Below the pieces are notes generated by a model, which did no database searches, had not been told where the DNA came from, and was given only the letters and a program-made list of their open reading frames with translations. A DNA stretch of 32,536 nucleotides from Paludibacteraceae bacterium (lineage in GTDB: Bacteria; Bacteroidota; Bacteroidia; Bacteroidales; Paludibacteraceae). The translations under genes were made by a program, and so were the position numbers. Every line of letters starts with the position of its first letter. The first letter of the stretch is position 1. The stretch is from the NCBI GenBank assembly GCA_024401435.1, contig JAKSLB010000034.1:1-32536 (forward strand), read 5' to 3'. Below are positions 27,685 to 32,536 of this stretch, piece by piece.

Positions 27685-27716
27685 TTTGGCGTTGAAGAAA
27701 AAATACCATAAATTTG
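27685..27716 (+). promoter_or_regulatory. Promoter of the tRNA-Gly/tRNA-Leu unit
   Basis: TTTG (27685-27688) and TAAATTTG (27709-27716) are separated by 20 bases, a full match to the Bacteroidota -33/-7 consensus. Transcription would start about 40 bases before the first tRNA. Confidence 0.75.
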
Positions 27717-27765
27717 CACCGCATTTCTAGAGAGGGGTGCTGATTATAAAAGGTATAATTGACAT

Positions 27766-27841
27766 GCGAAAATAGCTCAGTTGGTAGAGCACAACCTTGC
27801 CAAGGTTGGGGTCGCGGGTTCGAGTCCCGTTTTTCGCTCCA
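27766..27841 (+). tRNA. tRNA-Gly (anticodon GCC)
   Basis: Full cloverleaf: acceptor GCGAAAA/TTTTCGC, D arm GCTC...GAGC, anticodon stem CAACC/GGTTG with anticodon GCC at 27799-27801, T arm GCGGG-TTCGAGT-CCCGT and discriminator T at 27838. The following CCA makes a template-encoded 3' end here, unlike the Val and Leu genes of this window. Confidence 0.95.
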
Positions 27842-27846
27842 AGGAT

Positions 27847-27931
27847 GCCGCAGTGGTGGAATCGGTAGACACGCAGGACTTAAAATCCTGTGATCATTGC
27901 GATCGTGCGGGTTCAATTCCCGCCTGCGGTA
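27847..27931 (+). tRNA. tRNA-Leu (anticodon TAA)
   Basis: Acceptor GCCGCAG/CTGCGGT (terminal G-T pair), anticodon stem CAGGA/TCCTG with anticodon TAA at 27881-27883, a long class II variable arm (about GTGATCATTGCGATCGT), T arm GCGGG-TTCAATT-CCCGC and discriminator A at 27931. CCA is not encoded. It starts 5 bases after tRNA-Gly, so both come from one precursor. Confidence 0.95.
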
Positions 27932-27938
27932 CTCACAT

Positions 27939-27967
27939 AAAAGCGGATTTTAAATCCGCTTTTTTTG
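27939..27967 (+). terminator. Intrinsic terminator after the tRNA pair
   Basis: AAGCGGATTT and AAATCCGCTT form a tight inverted repeat followed by a run of six or more T, starting 8 bases after tRNA-Leu. Confidence 0.85.
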
Positions 27968-27995
27968 TTTAGTATAAATGAATTTCCTAACTTTT
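27964..27995 (+). promoter_or_regulatory. Possible promoter for the esterase gene
   Basis: TTTG (27964-27967) and TAACTTTT (27988-27995) are 20 bases apart; the -7 box has one mismatch (T for the final G). It directly follows the tRNA terminator and lies 25 bases before the ATG. Confidence 0.3.
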
Positions 27996-28020
27996 CCCTC
28001 CAAATTTTATTTACAACAGT

Positions 28021-29190
28021 ATGAAAAAAGTATTAATGTTTATCTCTCTCTTGACGGTGTGCTTTTTAGCGTTACTATCATGTAACGAGTCAAGGGAACC
28101 CAAAGTGCAGATGGGAATTCAACCTTCTTATTTCGGTAGGGTGGAACCACAAAATGAGTGGATGGTCTATTCAGGAACGAAAGCACGAGTCCTTTTTGAA
28201 GGAAGCTGCCAAGTATCATTCTTGCTTCAAGATTCTTTGCCAGAAGGAAAAGAAGATCCGGATTGCGTTTATTTGATCATTGATAATGATACGACAAAAA
28301 AACAGTTGGAGCCTGGTTGCGTAAAGTATGATGCAATCGCCTTTGGAGAAGGTTTGCATTGTATTGAGATTGTTAAGTTGACGGAAGCTCAAGTGGGTAT
28401 GATTAAGGTCTTGTCTGTTATGATTAGTGATCAAGGAAAAGATTTCAAAGTTTTACCTGCCACCTATCCGAAGAGACGTACGATTGAGTACATAGGAAAT
28501 TCCATTACATGTGGATATGGCAATGAAGATTCGACCAATACGGTAGGCTTCCATGCAATTCATGAAAATGTAATGAAAACCTATGGCGCTTTGACGGCTG
28601 CCCATTACGAAGCTGATGCTTGTTTTATTGCCTATTCGGGTAGAGGTTTGGTTCGTAATTATGATGGAAGTCGAAAAAACTTGGTACCTGATTTTTATGA
28701 CAGATGGGTGCCAGACAATGCAACCAAACAGATGAGTGTGGATGCCTATTTGCCAGCCGATTTATTGGTGGTGAATGTGGGGACAAATGATTTGAATTCG
28801 GAGGTGACGACAGGCTCATCTTTGGATTCTCTTGAATTCGTCACTCGTTATGTGGAATTTTTAGGACATTTGCGGAAAATACATACGAAGTCGCCCATTA
28901 TTTGTACTGTGGGACCCATGTTGACGGACGCTTATCCTGAAAATGCCCGTTTCTTATCGCGTTGTCAAAACTATGTACGTCAAGCGGTTCAAAGTGTAAA
29001 TCAGGTAGGTGATAGCATTGTTTATTTTTATAACTTCACTCCTCAAACAGAACCATTTGGAGAGGATTATCACCCTTCTATAAAGACTCATCGACAGATG
29101 GCGGATGAACTAATCTCATGCATCGATTCTTTGCATGTGTGGGATGAGAAAAAAAATGAACGATTCTTTTATGTGAAATCCCAAATGTGA
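28021..29190 (+). CDS. SGNH/GDSL esterase lipoprotein, carbohydrate esterase family 2-like
   Basis: 389 aa. It has a lipoprotein signal peptide with lipobox LLSC (C21). An N-terminal beta domain (about 30-150) precedes an SGNH hydrolase domain. Block I is IEYIGNSITCGYGNE with nucleophile S161. Block III-like VVNVGTNDLN carries the oxyanion-site Asn, and block V DYHPSIKTH gives D349 and H351. A beta-sandwich followed by SGNH with GNSIT is the layout of CE2 acetyl esterases, which remove acetyl groups from xylan or mannan-type glycans; the substrate here is not shown. The expected location is the outer membrane or periplasmic face. It is a single gene bounded by a tRNA terminator and its own terminator. 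No polysaccharide-utilisation genes such as susCD are adjacent. Confidence 0.88.
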   Translation: MKKVLMFISLLTVCFLALLSCNESREPKVQMGIQPSYFGRVEPQNEWMVYSGTKARVLFEGSCQVSFLLQDSLPEGKEDPDCVYLIIDNDTTKKQLEPGCVKYDAIAFGEGLHCIEIVKLTEAQVGMIKVLSVMISDQGKDFKVLPATYPKRRTIEYIGNSITCGYGNEDSTNTVGFHAIHENVMKTYGALTAAHYEADACFIAYSGRGLVRNYDGSRKNLVPDFYDRWVPDNATKQMSVDAYLPADLLVVNVGTNDLNSEVTTGSSLDSLEFVTRYVEFLGHLRKIHTKSPIICTVGPMLTDAYPENARFLSRCQNYVRQAVQSVNQVGDSIVYFYNFTPQTEPFGEDYHPSIKTHRQMADELISCIDSLHVWDEKKNERFFYVKSQM

Positions 29191-29245
29191 CTTCCCGTGA
29201 TAATCGAGTTGAATGATAAAAAAACGGAGACATACTCTCTGATTT

Positions 29246-29279
29246 TAAATTTCCTGTTTCTCGAAATTTATTTTTTTTT
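29246..29279 (+). terminator. Intrinsic terminator after the esterase gene
   Basis: TAAATTTC (29246-29253) pairs with GAAATTTA (29263-29270) around a 9-base loop, followed by nine T. It lies between the convergent esterase and Rpn genes. Confidence 0.7.
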
Positions 29280-29309
29280 GATATTGCAATTCCGTAATGT
29301 CTGGCATCG

Positions 29310-30209
29310 TTATAATTTCTCTATTTCTTCAATGGATAATCCTGTGATTTCGGCGATGGTTTCGGTAGATAAACCCGCTTCTTTCATCTTTTGAACAGTG
29401 ATGTGTTTTTCTTGAAGTTTGCCTTGCTCGATTCCTTGTTTTATTCCTTGTTTTATTCCTTGTCTCATTCCTTTTTTGTATCCAGTTTTTTCGCGATATT
29501 CTAATGCAAGATTGGTGGTGCGATATTTGTCGAGACTCATATCGTAGAGACGACGCTCCTCTGGCGTAAGTGATGAAAGTTGTGCTGCCTCCTCCATCTG
29601 CTTGAAAATTGGTTTTTCGTCCGTAAATGGGAAATTTTCAAATCTGTTCATATTCGTTAATGTATAAAGCCATTTGTCTATTACATCCACGCATCTTGTT
29701 TCTCTTATTCTTCGATATTGTGGCAACTCAAGAATGTACATGGTCAGTTTGTCATAATAAACCTCATTTGTTAGATTATCAATCAACTGAACCTTCCTTA
29801 GTTTCTTCCTTTTGGAATGTCCGTCTAGATAAAAATTTAAGATAAATATTCCATATACGGGCACCAACTTGTAATTCCATTTTTGTCGCTCCTTTTTCGT
29901 CGAATAACAGTCTTGTACATCAATGAAACGTGACATGTAGAATACTGTCCGTTCTTTGAAGTTGCTGTGCTTTTCGTACTGCATCTCCACTATGAAATGA
30001 TCGTTCCCCTCTGTCGTGCAATAGAGATCAAATATCACTCCGTGTTCTTTCTCCATTTTTGGAACCACCTCTTTGTCTAAAAATGTCAGCTCTTTAATCG
30101 GTGAAGTCGGTTGCAACAAATCATTTAGAAACTCTCGCATGAATTCATCATGCCCAAAAATAATCTTAAATCCTCTATCTGCCAAAGGATTAATAAATTT
30201 TTCTTCCAT
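29310..30209 (-). CDS. Rpn family PD-(D/E)XK nuclease / putative transposase
   Basis: 299 aa. The N-terminal part (FINPLADRGFKIIFG, then FLNDLL) and the nuclease core FDLYCTTEGNDHFIVEMQ, with D61, E75 and Q77, match the Rpn/PDDEXK_2 family; the final position is Gln instead of Lys, as is common in that family. The YMSRFIDVQDC and VPVYGIFILNF segments follow. The C-terminus has short GI(K/E)QG repeats and a small helical tail (GLSTETIAEITGLSIEEIEKL-like). E. coli Rpn proteins stimulate recA-independent recombination and cut DNA; multicopy Bacteroidota members are often labelled transposases without evidence of transposition. No terminal inverted repeats or target duplications were seen around it. 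Confidence 0.9.
   Translation of the reverse strand: MEEKFINPLADRGFKIIFGHDEFMREFLNDLLQPTSPIKELTFLDKEVVPKMEKEHGVIFDLYCTTEGNDHFIVEMQYEKHSNFKERTVFYMSRFIDVQDCYSTKKERQKWNYKLVPVYGIFILNFYLDGHSKRKKLRKVQLIDNLTNEVYYDKLTMYILELPQYRRIRETRCVDVIDKWLYTLTNMNRFENFPFTDEKPIFKQMEEAAQLSSLTPEERRLYDMSLDKYRTTNLALEYREKTGYKKGMRQGIKQGIKQGIEQGKLQEKHITVQKMKEAGLSTETIAEITGLSIEEIEKL
29424..29471 (-). repeat. Four 12-bp tandem repeats inside the Rpn gene
   Basis: Units at 29424, 29436, 29448 and 29460 have the plus-strand form TTGttttATTCC; the two middle units are identical. They encode the four-residue G-I-(R/K/E)-Q type repeats near the C-terminus. Unit number could vary by slippage without breaking the frame. Confidence 0.85.
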
Positions 30210-30273
30210 AAATTTATACTAAATAACAAAACATAATAGAAAAATCATATTCCGTATAGACTTTTCCGTATTG

Positions 30274-30281
30274 CAAAGATA
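30274..30281 (-). promoter_or_regulatory. -7 element for the Rpn gene
   Basis: The complement of CAAAGATA reads TATCTTTG, an exact TAnnTTTG match 65 bases upstream of the Rpn start codon. No clear -33 TTTG accompanies it. Confidence 0.4.
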
Positions 30282-30584
30282 GTGTTTTTTTATTGCGGAT
30301 TTAAAAGATGTTTATAAAATGTTGTAGGATGAACAGATTTTGTCAGGTAGAATGATAATTTGAACTAAGATACAATTTGTGTGTATATTGAGACTAATTG
30401 AAAATTGGCAAGATGATAAAAAATGCACACTAAAGATTGGATAAACCTTTTATTTCCCAACATTTAGTTATGGAATTCACGTTAAAGAAGTTCCCTTACA
30501 TATTTCTTGGCGTTAAACTATATTTATTAAATAAAGTTATGACTGTACTTTTTTCTCATTGATAATGATATATTTATCTAAATT

Positions 30585-30617
30585 TTTGGTGGTTGAAAAA
30601 TAATTTTTCTATATTTG
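30585..30617 (+). promoter_or_regulatory. Promoter of the repeat-protein gene
   Basis: TTTG (30585-30588) and TATATTTG (30610-30617) are 21 bases apart, an exact consensus match. It predicts a 5' untranslated leader of roughly 155 bases before the ATG at 30781. Confidence 0.65.
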
Positions 30618-30780
30618 CAGTTTGAAACATAGTATTGATTACAAGCAAATTGTGGATGAGACAAAAATATTGCATACATTTAGAATTTATATTTATGTAC
30701 TATAATGTTATGATTGTGTGAGTTTTATAAACTTCACTGGATGCTTTTTTTGTTTATCTGAGATTTGGTTTAATATATAG

Positions 30781-32536
30781 ATGAGAATGAGAAAATATGA
30801 TCATATGAAATATAGAAAGTCTTTCTTTGCAACAGGGTGGAAAAGGGTAGCCCTATTTGTGATTTCTTTGCTAACTTTTGCTGTGGGGGCAGAAGCTGCT
30901 TACGTTGTGACATATCCGGAAGGGAAAACATCAGCCGACCCAGGGGATGTAGTAACAATTACGTTCGATGAGAATATCACGAATTTTGAGTTCAATTACG
31001 ATAAATTGGATGATTGTTCTCACTCCACATCCGACGCAGGTTTTTTTGACGCTCGTTGTGGTGAACCAGAAGATTGTCCTACGGGTTCCATTTTTAAACC
31101 AACAATCAGAAATAACGCTTTTGAAATAACGGTCCCTTCTAATTATACGGGAAGTGTATATAGTATTTATTATGGAACAAGATCCTCTGATAACTTTAAT
31201 TTCATAGGCTTGTTCTGCTACAATTATAAAATTTATACGTATGGTGGTCAGGTAAATATCAATGTCCATACCGAAAGTCCTGTTATTCGTTCGGAGGAAA
31301 CTTGTTTTTGTCCTTCCTCAACGATTATCGTTACTGCTGAAAATTTCAACCATGTTTCGTTGTCATGGTCTTATACGGATGCGGAGAATGGACAGGGAAC
31401 ATTGACTGCTACGAGTTTGGGTGGTGGAAAGTATGAGGTGAATATTCCTTCTTCTGTCACTTCTGATATTACAATTACAGCAAAGGGTGGTACGACAGAA
31501 ACGGCTTCTGTTTCCATTCCGATGTGTATACCAGAAATTCAGAATGCGCCTGATTGTGTAAGAAATAATGCAACATTTGAGTTCGACGTGATTAATGCGT
31601 GTCCGTCTTTGTCGTATCGCTTTAATAATCAAACTTATTCGGGTGCTTCTTCTTATCATTTTTCTGCTAAGTTTACAGGAAATAATCAACCTCAGACATT
31701 TACGTTATATCAAGGGAATAAAGCTGTACGTTCATTCACTGTTAGAAAATGTGATGTCACGTTAACATGTTCCGAGAATGTGCCATCTACGTTTACTTTA
31801 TCTGCAACTGAATGTTATAAAACCATCGATGATGTCAAAAATTATATAAACCCTACTCAAAGAGGAGGAACGGAGATTACAGACAAAGTTTACTATTTCA
31901 ATGAGGATGGCGGTGATTTCAAATCTGTCTCATCAATCACTAAGTTTGTCCCTGGAAAAACGTATATCGTTCGTGCCCAGGTCTATGTGGATGATGCTAT
32001 GGTGGGGTACTGCGAAACGAAAGAGTTTACCATTATAGATAATACAACTCCTGTTATCGAATCAGGATTGGAACAGGAAGCAGATGCTACTTGTGATGAA
32101 AGTAAGGTTCCGGATTTGTCTGATTTCGTGATCGCTCATACTACCGATAATTGCGAGGTTACTTTCGTAAGTCAATCTCCTGTGGCTGGTACGATTATCA
32201 CAGAGGATACTCCGGTTACGGTTACTGTAAAAGATAACTCTAATACGGCAACTGGTACGGTTACCATTCATCCGAATACGGTTTTAGTGACAAAAACGGC
32301 TGATACGACTGCAGTTGCTTGTGACTCGTTCACATGGTATGGTAAGACATACGATGTAAGTGGTGTTTATTCCGACACCTTTGCAACGGCAGCAGGTTGT
32401 GACAGCATCGTTACTTTGAATTTGACTATCAACAAGAGCATTTCAGTAGATACGATTGCCGTCGCTTGTGATTCGTTCACTTGGTACGGAAAGACATACG
32501 ATGTAAGTGGTGTTTATTCCGACACCTTTGCAACGG
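30781..32536 (+). CDS. Large secreted repeat protein (adhesin-like), 5' part, runs off the window
   Basis: 585 codons are open to the right edge without a stop. The N-terminus (MRMRKYDHMKYRKSFF) precedes a hydrophobic segment ending GAEA, a signal peptide with a long n-region; starts at 30787 and 30805 are alternatives. The mature part is Thr/Ser/Cys-rich and beta-predicted, with several Ig-like stretches. An HYR-like domain (about 420-505, DNTTPVIE...TDNCEVTFVSQSP) follows, and from residue 508 repeats of the CDSFTWYGKTYDVSG / GCDSIVTLNLTI type begin. Such repeats are typical of very large Bacteroidota surface proteins that end in a T9SS sorting domain; that tail would lie outside the window. 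A role in adhesion is inferred from architecture. All frames on the minus strand here are shadows. Confidence 0.85.
   Translation, partial: MRMRKYDHMKYRKSFFATGWKRVALFVISLLTFAVGAEAAYVVTYPEGKTSADPGDVVTITFDENITNFEFNYDKLDDCSHSTSDAGFFDARCGEPEDCPTGSIFKPTIRNNAFEITVPSNYTGSVYSIYYGTRSSDNFNFIGLFCYNYKIYTYGGQVNINVHTESPVIRSEETCFCPSSTIIVTAENFNHVSLSWSYTDAENGQGTLTATSLGGGKYEVNIPSSVTSDITITAKGGTTETASVSIPMCIPEIQNAPDCVRNNATFEFDVINACPSLSYRFNNQTYSGASSYHFSAKFTGNNQPQTFTLYQGNKAVRSFTVRKCDVTLTCSENVPSTFTLSATECYKTIDDVKNYINPTQRGGTEITDKVYYFNEDGGDFKSVSSITKFVPGKTYIVRAQVYVDDAMVGYCETKEFTIIDNTTPVIESGLEQEADATCDESKVPDLSDFVIAHTTDNCEVTFVSQSPVAGTIITEDTPVTVTVKDNSNTATGTVTIHPNTVLVTKTADTTAVACDSFTWYGKTYDVSGVYSDTFATAAGCDSIVTLNLTINKSISVDTIAVACDSFTWYGKTYDVSGVYSDTFAT
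32302..32536 (+). repeat. 147-bp tandem repeat in the adhesin gene (1.6 copies visible)
   Basis: Copy 1 is 32302-32448 and copy 2 starts at 32449 and is cut by the window edge after 88 bases. The period is 49 codons. From 32342 onward against 32489 onward the two copies are almost identical, including synonymous positions, with differences mainly in the first part. Each full unit carries two Cys (CDSF and GCDSI). Confidence 0.9.

Larger units (their letters stand above)
30210..30780. other. 570-bp gene-free interval between Rpn and the adhesin gene
   Basis: Very AT-rich, with no open frame of credible length on either strand. It holds the leftward -7 element of the Rpn gene near its left end and the rightward promoter of the adhesin at 30585-30617. 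The middle 300 bases (about 30285-30580) show no RNA gene, repeat or terminator that I can support. Confidence 0.6.

Noticed and set aside
27527-27916. 129-aa minus-strand frame across the two tRNA genes
   Set aside because: It contains the well-known spurious translation of antisense tRNA (RDSNPRPQPWQGCALPTEL-type). The tRNA genes explain this DNA.
29310-30209. Possible complete insertion sequence around the Rpn gene
   Set aside because: I found no terminal inverted repeats, target-site duplication or second transposase frame. Rpn family membership alone does not show a mobile element.
30931-32271. Three minus-strand frames of 69-112 aa opposite the adhesin gene
   Set aside because: The forward frame is open for 585 codons with a signal peptide and in-frame repeats. 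The reverse frames are rich in Arg/Ile by complementarity.
32302-32536. CRISPR-like periodic repeat at the right edge
   Set aside because: The 147-bp period is a multiple of three, lies in an open frame and has no spacer structure; it is a protein repeat.

Overview
The window is AT-rich and reads as a stretch of a Bacteroidota chromosome, most likely order Bacteroidales. Supporting signs are -7 promoter elements of the Bacteroidota type (TAnnTTTG), A-rich leaders instead of strong Shine-Dalgarno sites, C-terminal type IX secretion (T9SS) sorting domains, an enlarged signal peptidase I, a PIN-PhoH protein of the Bacteroides type and a DUF4834-like membrane protein. I cannot name a genus.

Layout, left to right. 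A 3' fragment of tRNA-Val(TAC) opens the window. It is followed by a 7TM-HD c-di-AMP phosphodiesterase (pgpH-like) converging on folC, and then by a PIN-PhoH ATPase. From about 5.4 to 9.3 kb lies a large secreted CotH-kinase/lamin-tail protein with a T9SS tail. Next come a tiny Cys-rich putative lipoprotein (59 aa) and a MauE-like membrane protein fused to a thioredoxin-like domain. A closely spaced run follows: hisA, a HisI that lacks the usual HisE half, an FtsE-type ABC ATPase, metF, a small DUF4834-like protein and gpmI. A second CotH-kinase protein of almost the same size and architecture fills 15.5-19.4 kb. Then come a YpfJ-type zinc metallopeptidase, dapB, lepB, a DUF3108 protein, an NtrC-type response regulator without a visible DNA-binding domain, and mutS. 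A tRNA-Gly/tRNA-Leu pair with a good promoter and a terminator separates these from a CE2-like SGNH esterase lipoprotein. A convergent Rpn-type PD-(D/E)XK nuclease follows, then a 570-bp gene-poor gap. Last is the 5' end of a large secreted repeat protein that runs off the right edge just as 147-bp tandem repeats begin.

Most of the window is ordinary housekeeping. The accessory part is cell-surface biology: two paralogous secreted CotH kinases, a repeat adhesin and an esterase lipoprotein. The least explained unit is the Cys-rich mini-lipoprotein next to the MauE-thioredoxin fusion, a candidate two-gene periplasmic redox module. Other points worth a second look are the HisE-less HisI without a neighbouring hisF, the response regulator without an HTH domain, competing hairpins in the leader of the first CotH gene, and the near-identical adhesin repeats. 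No CRISPR array, prophage or insertion sequence was seen.
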